Part shown: piece after piece, positions 47,573 through 57,360 of the stretch
How positions within the stretch are numbered: position 1 is the stretch's first letter
How the letters are laid out: the number at the start of each line of letters is the position of its first letter
Source: an uncultured Flavobacteriaceae bacterium
GTDB lineage: Bacteria > Bacteroidota > Bacteroidia > Flavobacteriales > Flavobacteriaceae
DNA length: 64,000 nt
Assembly (NCBI GenBank): GCA_947488345.1
Contig: CANKZQ010000001.1
Location: 548,501 to 612,500, forward strand
Direction of reading: 5' to 3'
Translations under genes and position numbers: made by a program
Notes under the pieces: model-generated
Database searches by the model: none
Seen by the model: only the letters and a program-made list of their open reading frames with translations
What the model was told of the DNA's origin: nothing

Positions 47573-48979
47573 ATGAGTACATATGATGTGGCCGTTATTG
47601 GCTCTGGACCTGGAGGTTATGTTGCAGCGATTCGTTGTGCACAATTAGGCATGAAAACTGCTATAATCGAAAAATATAATACATTGGGAGGCACCTGTTT
47701 AAATGTAGGTTGCATTCCGTCAAAAGCACTATTAGATTCTTCGCATCATTACCACGATGCTATTACACATTTTGAAGGGCATGGAATAGAGATTTCTGGA
47801 GACGTTAAAGCTAATTTAGAAAAGATGATTGCCCGCAAGCAAAATGTAGTAGACACCAATACTTCGGGGATTCAATATCTGATGGACAAAAATAAGATCA
47901 CTGTATATAATGGTCTAGGTTCGTTTAAAGATGCTACTCATATTAATATCGCTAAAGCGGATGGTAAATTGGAAGAAATAGAAGCTAAAAATATTATCAT
48001 TGCTACAGGTTCTAAACCATCAACTCTACCCTTTATTAAGTTGGATAAAAAACGAGTGATTACCTCAACGGAAGCCTTAAGTCTCAAAGAAATACCAAAG
48101 CATATGGTTGTAATTGGTGGTGGCGTAATAGGACTCGAATTAGGACAGGTATATAAAAGACTCGGCGCCGAAGTTTCTGTCATCGAATATATGGATAGAA
48201 TTATCCCAACCATGGATGCTTCGTTGTCAAAAGAATTGCAAAAAGTATTAAAGAAACAAGGTGTAAAATTCTACACAAAACACAAGGTAACAGCAGTAAA
48301 AACTACAGCTAAGGAAGTAACGATTACTGCAGATGATAAAAAAGGGAATCCTGTTGAGTTTAAAGGAGACTATTGCTTAGTTTCAGTTGGTCGTAGACCC
48401 TACACTGATGGTTTGGCTTTAGATAAAGCCGGAGTAACCTTAAGCGAAAGAGGACAGGTAGAAGTAAATGCACATTTACAAACGAATGTCTCAAATATTT
48501 ATGCTATTGGCGATGTTGTGAAGGGCGCGATGTTGGCACACAAAGCCGAGGAAGAAGGCGTATTTGTGGCTGAAACGATTGCGGGTCAAAAACCACATAT
48601 TGATTATAACTTAATTCCTGGAGTTGTATACACATGGCCAGAAGTAGCTGCGGTTGGAAAAACCGAAGAAGAGTTAAAAGAAGCGGGAGTAAACTACAAA
48701 TCAGGGCAATTTTCTATGCGCGCTTTAGGACGCTCTAGAGCGAGTGGAGATATCGATGGTTTTGTAAAAATACTCGCCGATGCCACGACTGATGAAGTAC
48801 TCGGTGTTCACATGGTGGGCGCTCGTGTTGCCGATTTAATTGCCGAAGCAGTTACGGCGATGGAGTTTAGAGCTTCTGCCGAAGACATTGCTCGAATGAG
48901 TCATGCACATCCAACATATGCTGAAGCCGTTAAAGAGGCTGCCTTAGATGCTACTGGTAAAAGGGCGTTGCATAGTTAA
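47573..48979 (+). CDS. lpdA: Dihydrolipoyl dehydrogenase
   Basis: The 468-residue flavoprotein has the FAD motif GSGPGGYVAA, the redox disulfide Cys42/Cys47 in GGTCLNVGCIPSK, the NAD-binding GGGVIGLELG and the C-terminal catalytic HAHPTYAEA. It reoxidises lipoamide in 2-oxoacid dehydrogenase complexes or the glycine cleavage system. No E1/E2 genes are adjacent. Confidence 0.96.
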   Translation: MSTYDVAVIGSGPGGYVAAIRCAQLGMKTAIIEKYNTLGGTCLNVGCIPSKALLDSSHHYHDAITHFEGHGIEISGDVKANLEKMIARKQNVVDTNTSGIQYLMDKNKITVYNGLGSFKDATHINIAKADGKLEEIEAKNIIIATGSKPSTLPFIKLDKKRVITSTEALSLKEIPKHMVVIGGGVIGLELGQVYKRLGAEVSVIEYMDRIIPTMDASLSKELQKVLKKQGVKFYTKHKVTAVKTTAKEVTITADDKKGNPVEFKGDYCLVSVGRRPYTDGLALDKAGVTLSERGQVEVNAHLQTNVSNIYAIGDVVKGAMLAHKAEEEGVFVAETIAGQKPHIDYNLIPGVVYTWPEVAAVGKTEEELKEAGVNYKSGQFSMRALGRSRASGDIDGFVKILADATTDEVLGVHMVGARVADLIAEAVTAMEFRASAEDIARMSHAHPTYAEAVKEAALDATGKRALHS

Positions 48980-49033
48980 TGTTAAAAAGTAGAACATAGA
49001 TTCATAACGAAAGTGTTAAAATTTTGTTAGAAG

Positions 49034-49064
49034 AAAAAGGCATACTCATTAGTGTGCCTTTTTT
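49034..49064 (+). terminator. Terminator of lpdA
   Basis: Arms AAAAAGGCATACT and AGTGTGCCTTTTT (one G-T pair) with a 4-nt loop precede a T run. Confidence 0.8.
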
Positions 49065-49066
49065 AG

Positions 49067-49074
49067 TAGCTTTG
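49067..49074 (+). promoter_or_regulatory. -7 box (TAGCTTTG) of the prolyl oligopeptidase gene
   Basis: TAGCTTTG fits TAnnTTTG, directly after the lpdA terminator and 32 bp before the ATG at 49107. Confidence 0.45.
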
Positions 49075-49106
49075 TGTTTGTTCATATTCATCTAATTCAA
49101 AAACTT

Positions 49107-51251
49107 ATGAAAAATCTACTTTTTGTACTACTCGGTACACTTCTTATTATTTCCTGTAAAACTGATAAAAAAGCAACCTCACAAATGGCATTATCTTACC
49201 CAGAAACGAAACAAGTCGATACAGTTACCACTTATTTTGGTAGCGATGTGAAAGACCCATATCGATGGTTAGAAGACGACAGATCAGATGAAACTGCTGC
49301 GTGGGTAGAGGCCCAAAATAAGGTAACATTTGGATACCTAGATCAAATTCCATATCGTAAAAGTTTAAAAGAACGTCTCGAGAAATTATGGAACTATGAA
49401 AAATTAAGTCGCCCCTTTAAAGAAGGTGAGTATACGTATTTCTATAAGAATGATGGACTTCAAAATCAAAGTGTAGTATATCGTCGAAAAGGTGATAGTG
49501 AAGCTGAAGTGTTTTTAGATCCGAATACCTTTTCTGAAGATGCTACCACATCGCTTTCGACATTGAGCTTCTCGAAAAGCGGTGATATCGCTGCCTATGC
49601 TATTTCTGAAGGAGGAAGCGATTGGAGAAAAATCATCATCATGGATGCAGAAACTAAAGAAATCAAAGAGGACACTTTAATAGACGTGAAATTTAGTGGT
49701 GTTTCTTGGAAAGGTGATGAAGGCTTCTTTTACTCTAGTTATGATAAACCCAAAGGTAGTCAGCTCTCTGCCAAGACAGATCAGCACAAAGTATATTATC
49801 ACAAGCTAGGAACTTCTCAAAAAAATGACGAACTTATTTTTGGAGGTACTCCTGAAGAAAAGCACAGATATATTGGAGCCTATTTAACAGAAGATGACCG
49901 CTATATGGTTCTTACAGCTTCTACCTCAACTTCGGGAAATAAGCTATTTATTAAAGATCTTGAAGATCCGAATGCAACGTTAATTACCATTCTAAATGAT
50001 ACCGATAGTGATTCATATGTTGCCGATAGTAGAGGAAGTAAATTATACATTGTAACCAATCGCAACGCTCCCAATCAAAAAATAGTTATTGTAGACGCTG
50101 CAAATCCACAACCTGAAAACTGGAAAGATTTTATTCCAGAAACAGAACATGTATTAAGTCCTTCTTCGGGAGGTGGTTATTTCTTTGCCGAATATATGGT
50201 AGATGCCGTTTCCAAGGTATTACAATATGATATGGACGGCAAATTAGTTCGTGAGATTCAACTACCAGGCGTTGGTAGCGCTGGTGGCTTTGGTGGAAAA
50301 AAGGATGATAAAGAAATGTATTTTTCTTTTACCAATTACAAAACACCGGGCACCACCTATAAATTCAATGCAGATACGGGCGACTATGATGTGTATTGGA
50401 AACCTGAGATTGATTTCGACTCTGATGATTATGAATCTAAACAAGTCTTCTATACGTCAAAAGATGGTACTAAAGTACCTATGATTATTACACACAAAAA
50501 AGGTATTGAACTTACGGGTAAAAACCCGACTATTCTCTATGGTTATGGCGGGTTTAATGTATCACTTACACCAAGCTTTAGAATTACAAATGCTGTGTGG
50601 ATGGAACAGGGCGGTATCTACGCAGTTCCTAATTTAAGAGGTGGAGGAGAATATGGTAAAGAATGGCATAAGGCAGGCACAAAAATGCAAAAACAAAATG
50701 TGTTTGATGATTTTATCGCAGCCGCAGAATATTTGATTGAAAATAAGTATACTTCATCAGATTATTTAGCTATTAGCGGGGGGTCAAATGGTGGTTTATT
50801 AGTTGGTGCCACCATGACACAGCGACCAGATTTAATGAAGGTAGCACTACCCGCAGTGGGCGTATTAGATATGCTACGCTATCATACGTTTACCGCTGGA
50901 GCGGGATGGGCGTACGATTACGGTACTTCTGAAGAAAGTGAAGAAATGTTCAACTACTTAAAAGGATATTCGCCAGTGCATAATGTTAAAGAAGGTGTAC
51001 AATATCCGGCAACTATGGTAACTACTAGTGATCATGACGATCGCGTGGTACCTGCTCACAGTTTTAAGTTTGCCTCAGAATTACAAGATAAACAAACAGG
51101 TGATAATCCGACAATAATTCGAATTGAAGTTAATGCAGGTCATGGTGCAGGTAGACCAGTTAGTAAAATTATTGAAGCAAGTACAGATGTTTTTGCCTTC
51201 ACACTCTATAATATGGGCATTAAACAGTTAAAATCGGAATATAAGGACTAA
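49107..51251 (+). CDS. Prolyl oligopeptidase (S9A) lipoprotein
   Basis: From 49107 the protein has 714 residues. The lipoprotein signal [19 protein letters not shown] has Cys17 as anchor. DPYRWLEDD opens the propeller; the C-terminal hydrolase domain holds Ser560 (SGGSNGGLL), the Asp in DHDDRVVP near 644 and His679 (NAGHGAGR). It cuts short proline-containing peptides after Pro, outside the cytoplasm. The frame opens at 49074, but that is inside the -7 box and would place residues before the signal. It is distinct from the oligopeptidase B-like gene at 1615. Confidence 0.95.
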   Translation: MKNLLFVLLGTLLIISCKTDKKATSQMALSYPETKQVDTVTTYFGSDVKDPYRWLEDDRSDETAAWVEAQNKVTFGYLDQIPYRKSLKERLEKLWNYEKLSRPFKEGEYTYFYKNDGLQNQSVVYRRKGDSEAEVFLDPNTFSEDATTSLSTLSFSKSGDIAAYAISEGGSDWRKIIIMDAETKEIKEDTLIDVKFSGVSWKGDEGFFYSSYDKPKGSQLSAKTDQHKVYYHKLGTSQKNDELIFGGTPEEKHRYIGAYLTEDDRYMVLTASTSTSGNKLFIKDLEDPNATLITILNDTDSDSYVADSRGSKLYIVTNRNAPNQKIVIVDAANPQPENWKDFIPETEHVLSPSSGGGYFFAEYMVDAVSKVLQYDMDGKLVREIQLPGVGSAGGFGGKKDDKEMYFSFTNYKTPGTTYKFNADTGDYDVYWKPEIDFDSDDYESKQVFYTSKDGTKVPMIITHKKGIELTGKNPTILYGYGGFNVSLTPSFRITNAVWMEQGGIYAVPNLRGGGEYGKEWHKAGTKMQKQNVFDDFIAAAEYLIENKYTSSDYLAISGGSNGGLLVGATMTQRPDLMKVALPAVGVLDMLRYHTFTAGAGWAYDYGTSEESEEMFNYLKGYSPVHNVKEGVQYPATMVTTSDHDDRVVPAHSFKFASELQDKQTGDNPTIIRIEVNAGHGAGRPVSKIIEASTDVFAFTLYNMGIKQLKSEYKD

Positions 51252-51260
51252 TAAACATAC

Positions 51261-51349
51261 TACGTCATTGCGATTCTCGTTAGAGATAGTACAATTTGTT
51301 AATTTAACATCAAATTGCTGAGAAGTTAACATTTTCTCGCAATGACGTA
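51261..51349 (+). repeat. REP/MITE-like inverted repeat acting as terminator
   Basis: TACGTCATTGCGA (51261-51273) and TCGCAATGACGTA (51337-51349) are perfect 13-bp inverted ends around 63 nt, followed by seven T. The ends resemble the widespread intergenic repeat beginning CGTCATTGCGAG. It occupies almost the whole gap between two genes and could end transcription of the peptidase gene. Confidence 0.6.
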
Positions 51350-51361
51350 TTTTTTTCAACA

Positions 51362-52366
51362 ATGCTCAAAGTCAATAATATTTCTTTTAGTTATAACAGG
51401 GCCCTTACCTTAAAAAACATCGATTTCTCTATCTCGAAAGGCGAATGCCTAGCTATTGCCGGAGAAAGTGGTTCGGGTAAGAGTACTTTGCTCAAATTGC
51501 TTTATGGAGAATATGATTTAAACAGAGGATTTATCTTCTGGGGTGAGCATCAAATATTGGGGCCGGAATTTAATTTAATTCCAGGTCCAGATTATATGAA
51601 ATATGTTTCTCAAGAGTTCGATTTGATGCCTTTTACTACCGTCGAAAATAACATTGGTAAATTTTTATCAAATGAAGATCTCGAAGAAAAACAGCGACGT
51701 ATTGATGAGTTAGTCACTGTTGTAGAATTGGAAGAAGTAGCCAAAACGAAAGTTCAATACTTAAGTGGGGGTCAAAAACAACGTGTTGCGTTAGCACGAG
51801 CCCTCGCAAAAGAGCCAGAAATTCTATTGTTAGATGAGCCGTTTAGTCATATTGACAACCTCAAAAAACAGTCGTTGAGAAGAAGTTTATTTAGTTATTT
51901 AAAAGAACAACAGATTACATGTGTAGTCGCCACGCATGATAAACATGATATAGTCTCTTTTGCAGATACCATGTTATTTTTACACCAAGGTGAGGCAATT
52001 GCATTTGATACTCCAAAAAATTTATATGAGCACCCGAAAAATAGTCTTATTGCTTCTTTTTTTGACGAATTTAACGAGTTCAAAATCTCAGAAGTAACGG
52101 CTTCTGAAAAATTTGGAGTTGTTATCATTTATCCGCATGAAATTAAACTAGTGCCATCATCTCATTTAAAAGTACGCGTAAAACAGTCATTTTTTAATGG
52201 TGATCATTATTTAATTAAAGCCGATTTTAATCACAGAAACATCTACCTCAAACATGTTGAAAGTCTCAAAGAAGGACAGCAATTATGTCTTGAAATCGAC
52301 AAAAGTATCATAAAAAAAAGAGCCTCAATTTTTGAAGACTCTTTTGAATATCACAGATCTATTTAG
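51362..52366 (+). CDS. Orphan ABC transporter ATP-binding protein
   Basis: The 334-residue protein has Walker A GESGSGKST (34-42), signature LSGGQKQRVALARA and Walker B ILLLDEPFSHID, all intact. The C-terminal 110 residues beyond the ATPase look like a small beta-rich regulatory region, as in molybdate/iron importer ATPases. No permease or binding protein gene is nearby. The 3' end overlaps the convergent metalloprotease gene by 8 bp and contains that gene's terminator. Confidence 0.92.
   Translation: MLKVNNISFSYNRALTLKNIDFSISKGECLAIAGESGSGKSTLLKLLYGEYDLNRGFIFWGEHQILGPEFNLIPGPDYMKYVSQEFDLMPFTTVENNIGKFLSNEDLEEKQRRIDELVTVVELEEVAKTKVQYLSGGQKQRVALARALAKEPEILLLDEPFSHIDNLKKQSLRRSLFSYLKEQQITCVVATHDKHDIVSFADTMLFLHQGEAIAFDTPKNLYEHPKNSLIASFFDEFNEFKISEVTASEKFGVVIIYPHEIKLVPSSHLKVRVKQSFFNGDHYLIKADFNHRNIYLKHVESLKEGQQLCLEIDKSIIKKRASIFEDSFEYHRSI
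52312..52345 (-). terminator. Terminator of the metalloprotease gene inside the ABC gene
   Basis: Arms AAAAGAG (52316-52322) and CTCTTTT (52339-52345), with further partial pairing inside, are followed on the minus strand by eight T. It lies about 14 bp past the metalloprotease stop, within the ABC coding region. Confidence 0.55.
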
Positions 52367-54848
52367 GATCTAATAATTGATCTATTCTTGCGATAGCATC
52401 TTCATAATGATAGCGCGTTACTGTATTTACACCATTCTTTGCAGCTCTTAATCTACTGCGTAAAGCTTTTAATTCTCCTCGTACCAAGGCTCTAACATCT
52501 GAAGTATTTACACTATAGGTCAACGTTCCTTCGAAACCTGGTCTACTTCTTCGTGGCGCTCGCGCATTGTTCGTTAATAAATATCCCATTCTATCTAAAT
52601 AGGTACGCTGTAAATTTCTTCTATACAGATCAACATTTCTTCTATAAGTTGTCTCTTTCCAAAGACCAGCTCTTAAATCTCTAAGCATTTCTAAAGCACT
52701 GTAATAAGATGTATTAACAGTTTCGGCATCAATCAATCTACCAATACGATCAAAACTTAACAAGGAATGGACATATCTCCCTTGCACTCTACGCAAACGT
52801 TCAAAATATCCTGCATGATCTATATTTTGAAGGATTTTTTTATCAATTAACCAAGTGGGTGTATCAAAAATGTTTTTTTGCAACCATCGTAAAGATGCTT
52901 TTTGTGTTGCTTTGTCTACATGTGTGTAGACAACCCCTTCTTGATTCGGCATTTTAATATTTTCATAGACCCCACCAATATTGGTCAATACATGTCCAAT
53001 ATATCTACTATACACGCCTAACAATTCTCCATATAGTTCTTCTAAATCTTGGTAATTATTGGTCGCATCGGATGTCCAACTCGGTAAATTCTTTGCCACA
53101 TATTTCAGGTTTTTCAACCCATAATCACTTGCTTTGATCGGATCATCTCCAACGCATTCTGTTTGGGATTGTGGGTCAAAACGACTTGACTGTCTTCCAA
53201 ATTTAAATTTGGGGTCTCCTTTCGTATCTAAAATCCATTTATCTAAGGTGGCTTTTTCAGCTTCCGCGGAAGCGGCACCTGGAATATATCGGTAACCCCA
53301 ATTCGTGGCATAATGATCGTAAGGCCCCATTTGACGCACAAATCGTATATTTTCATCTCCAGGTTGGGCTACATAATTATAGCGTGTATAATCCATCAAA
53401 CTCGCAGCCAGGCCAAACTCTTGCGTAAAAGCTCCATCTCTCAATGAATCTACGGGATACGCAAAACTAGCAGCCATATTATGAGGGAAACCTAGGGCAT
53501 GCCCTACTTCATGGGCAATTACCATACGCATCATTTCTCCTATTTCCTCAGGCTTCGTATTTAATGTTCTAGCACTAGGATTTGCGGCCGCAGTTTCTAA
53601 TAAATACCGATTCCTATAACTTCTTAAATGGTTGTGGTACCAAATAATATCACTTTCTATAATTTCGCCACTTCTCGGATCAGACACACTCGGCCCCACC
53701 GCATTTCGTGTAGTACTTGCAACATAACGCACTACAGAATAACGAATATCTTCTGGACTAAACTCTGGATCTTCTTCTGGAGTTGGTGCATCTTTGGCAA
53801 TAATGGCATTTTTGAATCCTGCTGTTTCAAAAGGCTTTTGCCAGTCTTCAATACCTTGCTTGATATATTTACGTAAATTTTCGGGAGTTCCTGGATCTAG
53901 ATAATAGACAATCGGTTTGACAGGTTCTACCAATTCACCCCGTGCATAAGCAGCAGGATCTTTTGGCTCTAATCTCCAACGACGAATGTATGTTTTTCGA
54001 TCAGCTTTTAAGGCCTCGCTACCAAAATCGTACTGACTCACAGTAAAAAAACCTACTCTTGGGTCATACAAACGAGGCTGCATCGGTTCTTCTGGTAACA
54101 AAATCATCGATTGGTTCATCTGTAAACTAATAGAACCGGTAGATGCAGATGAAGGAGGTTCGGAAGCTTCATAGGTAAAGTCTTGTTTCACTTCGATATT
54201 TTCAGGAAAGCTCTTCATACTATTAATAAAGCTTCGAGAAGCATCCAATCGTCTTACTTTATAGCGTTTTCTCAAAAAACTTGGCAAACCACTTATTGCC
54301 AAAACATCACTACTAAAAAATTTAGTAACATCAATAACAGCCTTAGTTGAATCGGTACTGAAGGCTTTGATATCAAAAGCATATAATGTTGGTTCATAAT
54401 TATTAACACGCACCGACTCACTAATTGCCTTTGAACTATCAGCAATATTTGTATATGACTTTACTTTTAATAGGATCTTATTTTGAAAACGCGTCCAATG
54501 TACAACCTGGGTATTTGTTTTGGTACCTGCATTAAAAAAACCTCCCCCTAAACCAGTAGGTATCTTGGCCACTCGACTCACCCATAACATGTCTTTGTTT
54601 AATTTGGAAAACGGAATTTCATAAAAATATGCTTTTTTTACTTTGTGCAAATCAAAAAGTCCTTTGTCAGAAACAGCATCTTTCGTAATAACTTCACTAT
54701 ATTTTTTTATTCCTTTTTTGGATGTTGGCTTTTTAGGTTTAACGGGAATCTCTGTTTTACCTTTTTTCTTTCTTTTCTTTTTTTGTGCTTGAAATGAATT
54801 GGGCGCCATCAAACAAATGGCAAGCAATAGGAACAGTATTTTTTTCAT
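52359..54848 (-). CDS. Secreted zinc metalloprotease (DUF5117/DUF5118 type)
   Basis: The 829-residue protein has a signal peptide ending SFQAQ, then a lysine-rich stretch (KKKRKKKGK). The metzincin motif HEVGHALGFPH is at 446-456, with Glu447 catalytic and a third His. The surrounding DUF5117-type sequence (GGGFFNAGTKTNTQVVHWTRF, SVVRYVASTTRNAVGPSVSDPRSGEI) is typical of large Bacteroidota exported peptidases of unknown substrate. No T9SS tail is seen, so it is probably periplasmic. It lies 40 bp downstream of the polyketide operon on the same strand. Confidence 0.92.
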   Translation of the reverse strand: MKKILFLLLAICLMAPNSFQAQKKKRKKKGKTEIPVKPKKPTSKKGIKKYSEVITKDAVSDKGLFDLHKVKKAYFYEIPFSKLNKDMLWVSRVAKIPTGLGGGFFNAGTKTNTQVVHWTRFQNKILLKVKSYTNIADSSKAISESVRVNNYEPTLYAFDIKAFSTDSTKAVIDVTKFFSSDVLAISGLPSFLRKRYKVRRLDASRSFINSMKSFPENIEVKQDFTYEASEPPSSASTGSISLQMNQSMILLPEEPMQPRLYDPRVGFFTVSQYDFGSEALKADRKTYIRRWRLEPKDPAAYARGELVEPVKPIVYYLDPGTPENLRKYIKQGIEDWQKPFETAGFKNAIIAKDAPTPEEDPEFSPEDIRYSVVRYVASTTRNAVGPSVSDPRSGEIIESDIIWYHNHLRSYRNRYLLETAAANPSARTLNTKPEEIGEMMRMVIAHEVGHALGFPHNMAASFAYPVDSLRDGAFTQEFGLAASLMDYTRYNYVAQPGDENIRFVRQMGPYDHYATNWGYRYIPGAASAEAEKATLDKWILDTKGDPKFKFGRQSSRFDPQSQTECVGDDPIKASDYGLKNLKYVAKNLPSWTSDATNNYQDLEELYGELLGVYSRYIGHVLTNIGGVYENIKMPNQEGVVYTHVDKATQKASLRWLQKNIFDTPTWLIDKKILQNIDHAGYFERLRRVQGRYVHSLLSFDRIGRLIDAETVNTSYYSALEMLRDLRAGLWKETTYRRNVDLYRRNLQRTYLDRMGYLLTNNARAPRRSRPGFEGTLTYSVNTSDVRALVRGELKALRSRLRAAKNGVNTVTRYHYEDAIARIDQLLDPK
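53270..53281 (-). repeat. In-frame palindromic element within the metalloprotease gene (copy B)
   Basis: The 12-mer GCTTCCGCGGAA is identical to that in ligA at 6594-6605. On the coding strand it reads TTCCGCGGAAGC and encodes Ser-Ala-Glu-Ala in both genes. Confidence 0.5.
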
Positions 54849-54888
54849 ATATCGGTTTAATAAGTCAGCTAAAAATACTAATTGTAGT

Positions 54889-55338
54889 CTAAAAAATAGC
54901 TTTAATTAACATTTCCTTGGTAAAATTAACAGTGTCGCCAACTTTTTTTCCTAATAGTAATCTACCAATTGGTGAACTCGGAGAAATTGCATAGTATATA
55001 GTGTCATTGATTTTTATCTCTCCGGCACTAATGGCTAAAAAATAATTGGTATTGTCGGTTATGATTAAGCTTCCTAGTTTTGCAACCAGAGAGGTTTCAA
55101 GGCTTAGTTTAGACAGCAGCATCTTCATTTGATTGATTCCTGCTAATTGCTGACTCGCTTTTTCCATTTCTAATTGTAGCATGGCCCGACCCGTTTCATG
55201 CTTATCTCCTGCACTACTTTTGGTTTCAGACGACAAGGCATTTTGATTCGATGAAATGATGTCAGTCACCGTCATAGAGCGTTGTGCGACATATTCCGCG
55301 CAAGCGTCTAACAATTGCCTCTTTACTTCTTGCATCAC
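54889..55338 (-). CDS. GreA/GreB-like protein
   Basis: The 149-residue protein has an N-terminal helical part with SSAGDKHETGRAMLQLEMEKA and a C-terminal domain ending YYAISPSSPIGRLLLGKKVGDTV, which matches the GreA/GreB C-terminal fold. GreA rescues backtracked RNA polymerase; this short relative lacks the usual full coiled-coil and may do something else. I recall homologues carrying the database name 3-oxoacyl-ACP synthase, which the sequence does not support. It is the last gene of the polyketide operon, with no gap to the preceding gene. Confidence 0.7.
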   Translation of the reverse strand: MMQEVKRQLLDACAEYVAQRSMTVTDIISSNQNALSSETKSSAGDKHETGRAMLQLEMEKASQQLAGINQMKMLLSKLSLETSLVAKLGSLIITDNTNYFLAISAGEIKINDTIYYAISPSSPIGRLLLGKKVGDTVNFTKEMLIKAIF

Positions 55339-55770
55339 TTAAGACTTAACTTTAAAGATTGAACTATATATCTTACCAACCAACATATTCCCTAACGGAA
55401 AATAGAGTGCAAAAAACAAGGCCATACCTAGACTAAAATTTCTAATATTAAATAAACCATCCAGCATATTGTTAGGATAAGCATACGACGTTTCTAAAGC
55501 ATAACCGCCAAACTCAAGCAAAGCCATTGCTACCAAACCATAGGCATATTGGGTATGAAAAGGTAAACCACGTAACAATAATGATATTGGGATCATATAG
55601 ATAAGATAGACCGTGATCACTTGCCACCAATAGGTGAATCTCGCGATTTCAACCTTCGCCCCAAAATTATCCATGAGCATTCCCCAAGTAAAATAGATGA
55701 CGGCGTAGGTAAGAATTAACTTCCTATCAACGTCTAGTTTTGATTTAGCATATACTATAAATTCGTTCAT
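55339..55770 (-). CDS. Hypothetical four-helix membrane protein of the polyketide operon
   Basis: The 143-residue protein has about four membrane helices (YAVIYFTWGMLMDNF, WWQVITVYLIYMIPISLLL, YAYGLVAMALLEFGGYAL, FSLGMALFFALYFPLG). I do not recognise a family. It overlaps the phosphopantetheinyl transferase stop by 4 bp and abuts the GreA-like gene, so it is co-translated in the operon. It could carry or anchor a lipid intermediate, but nothing in the sequence shows this. Confidence 0.7.
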   Translation of the reverse strand: MNEFIVYAKSKLDVDRKLILTYAVIYFTWGMLMDNFGAKVEIARFTYWWQVITVYLIYMIPISLLLRGLPFHTQYAYGLVAMALLEFGGYALETSYAYPNNMLDGLFNIRNFSLGMALFFALYFPLGNMLVGKIYSSIFKVKS

Positions 55771-56354
55771 CTGTTTGTATTTACGATTGAATAAACTCCA
55801 TAATTGCCATGATGCGACATAGAAAATGAAGCTTGCAGTTGTTTATTATTTAGATATAATTTAGGCACCCCTACACTATTCTTTTTAATACTTAATGAGT
55901 CAAAAGGAACATTCAAGGTTGTTGCTGTTATTTTTTTCAATTCGTCTCGAATGATCTCACTTTGTTTGGCAGAAGTTCTTGTGTTGAACTCAAAATGATA
56001 GTGTTCAGTTTTTGCATCGCGAATATGCTGCGCCTCGGTTGAAATATAGTTCTTCGTTATTTTTGAATTCGTATAATACGTTTTATCCTCGAACAACACC
56101 AAACCCTCAGTAGCCGATAGAAGTTCACATTCCAATTTTGTAGGTGCATAAAAACGAATACTCTTTTTTTGAACATAACATTTGTAGGCGCTTTCTTTCA
56201 TACTCCAAAACAACCAAACTAATTGAAAAGGGTCGCTTGAACATTCAATCATCTTTCTTTCTTTCTCGGTAAAGATTTTCGTCAAGAAACCTGGGCGCTG
56301 CCAATTACTTTCAATTTTAGCCAATTTTAAATCCACTATATCATTACCAACCAT
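55767..56354 (-). CDS. 4'-phosphopantetheinyl transferase family protein
   Basis: The 195-residue protein has both family motifs: NDIVDL at residues 4-9 with the magnesium-binding Asp, and W50-SMKESAYK-58 with Glu54 and Lys58. It transfers phosphopantetheine from CoA to a carrier-protein serine. The operon encodes its own acyl carrier protein one gene away, which is the obvious target. No gap separates it from the methyltransferase upstream. Confidence 0.92.
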   Translation of the reverse strand: MVGNDIVDLKLAKIESNWQRPGFLTKIFTEKERKMIECSSDPFQLVWLFWSMKESAYKCYVQKKSIRFYAPTKLECELLSATEGLVLFEDKTYYTNSKITKNYISTEAQHIRDAKTEHYHFEFNTRTSAKQSEIIRDELKKITATTLNVPFDSLSIKKNSVGVPKLYLNNKQLQASFSMSHHGNYGVYSIVNTNR

Positions 56355-57050
56355 CTAGCGTCTAATTATAATTAAATATCGAAATGCCCACTTCCATTTT
56401 AATTTATATGATGAGACATCAATTTGCTTCAAAATTTGTCTTAACTCTTTTTCTTGAAACGAGTTTTTAATGGCTTTCAATCCGTCTTGCAAAACCATCG
56501 AATTAAAAGACAATAGTCTTCCAAAAAAAGAAAATATATAATATGAAACTATATGTCGCTGTAACTCACTAAAAATAATGGCCTCATTTACGTTCTTTAT
56601 TGAATTATTTACAAAATGAACCAACTCATCATCAGTAAAACGATATATGAAATGACTACTTATTAAAATATCGCAGGTCTCTAATTCAAATTGAGTATCT
56701 AAAATATTTGATTGTTTATAGGTAATATGGGTCTTGTTTTGTTGTGATTTCGCAAAATCCAAAATATGATCATTACCATCAATTCCAGTTAGTTTGACTT
56801 TTCTATCATTTTCAAAACACCAATCCCCAATCGCTCTTAAATTATCTCCCGCGCCACAACCTAAATCTATAATGTGGAATATCTTTTCTGGGTTTGTTCG
56901 TACTATTTCTTTTACTGCATTTAAAGTAATTGTAGTATTACCCAACAGCCTATTGATTAAAGAAAGTTTACGCAAAGAATCATGCAATATTGATCCTTTC
57001 GTATCGAAGTTGTCCATTTCTTCTTTTAAATAGCTTCTTGTACCGAACAT
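56355..57050 (-). CDS. Class I SAM-dependent methyltransferase (MT-B) of the polyketide operon
   Basis: The 231-residue protein has SAM-binding motif I IIDLGCGAGDN at 60-70 and a C-terminus ending KWKWAFRYLIIIRR. It is a clear paralogue of the methyltransferase at 60977-61684: SLINRLLGNTTITLNAVKEI against AIINKWLGGNAITINGIKKL, and a shared WKWAFRY tail. It probably methylates an oxygen or carbon of the polyketide-derived lipid; the site is inferred. It starts 7 bp after the ACP gene stop. Confidence 0.9.
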   Translation of the reverse strand: MFGTRSYLKEEMDNFDTKGSILHDSLRKLSLINRLLGNTTITLNAVKEIVRTNPEKIFHIIDLGCGAGDNLRAIGDWCFENDRKVKLTGIDGNDHILDFAKSQQNKTHITYKQSNILDTQFELETCDILISSHFIYRFTDDELVHFVNNSIKNVNEAIIFSELQRHIVSYYIFSFFGRLLSFNSMVLQDGLKAIKNSFQEKELRQILKQIDVSSYKLKWKWAFRYLIIIRR

Positions 57051-57057
57051 TTAAGAA

Positions 57058-57312
57058 CTACTTCTGGTTGAGTTTCGTTTTAATGATTTCCATCGCTGCT
57101 TGTACTGATAACATTTGTTCCATAGAATCATTATCAATTTCGATATCGAACTCGTCTTCAACATCTAAAATTACATCGACTAAATTTGCCGAATTAATTT
57201 TCAAATCATTAACAAAATCTGTCTCTTCAGATAGGTCTTCAAAAGCGGCTTCATCTTGAATATAAGGCTTTACTATTTTTTTTAAAGTCTCTATAAGTTG
57301 TTCGTTGTTCAT
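57058..57312 (-). CDS. Dedicated acyl carrier protein
   Basis: The 84-residue four-helix protein has its phosphopantetheine serine at Ser41 in LKINSANLVD. The usual DSL motif reads NSA here, so Asp and Leu are replaced. The following DVILDVEDEFDIEIDND fits helix II and the acidic recognition surface. It carries the growing acyl chain for the neighbouring ketosynthase, dehydratase and reductase. It is 48 bp after the ketosynthase gene. Confidence 0.9.
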   Translation of the reverse strand: MNNEQLIETLKKIVKPYIQDEAAFEDLSEETDFVNDLKINSANLVDVILDVEDEFDIEIDNDSMEQMLSVQAAMEIIKTKLNQK

Positions 57313-57360
57313 TGAGTTACTGTTTACATTCTATATTCCTTTATCAGGAATTTCAATTTC

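Noticed and set aside
54889-55338. Annotation of the last operon gene as a 3-oxoacyl-ACP synthase
   Set aside because: The sequence has a GreA/GreB C-terminal domain and no thiolase-fold catalytic residues; at 149 residues it is far too short for a ketosynthase.
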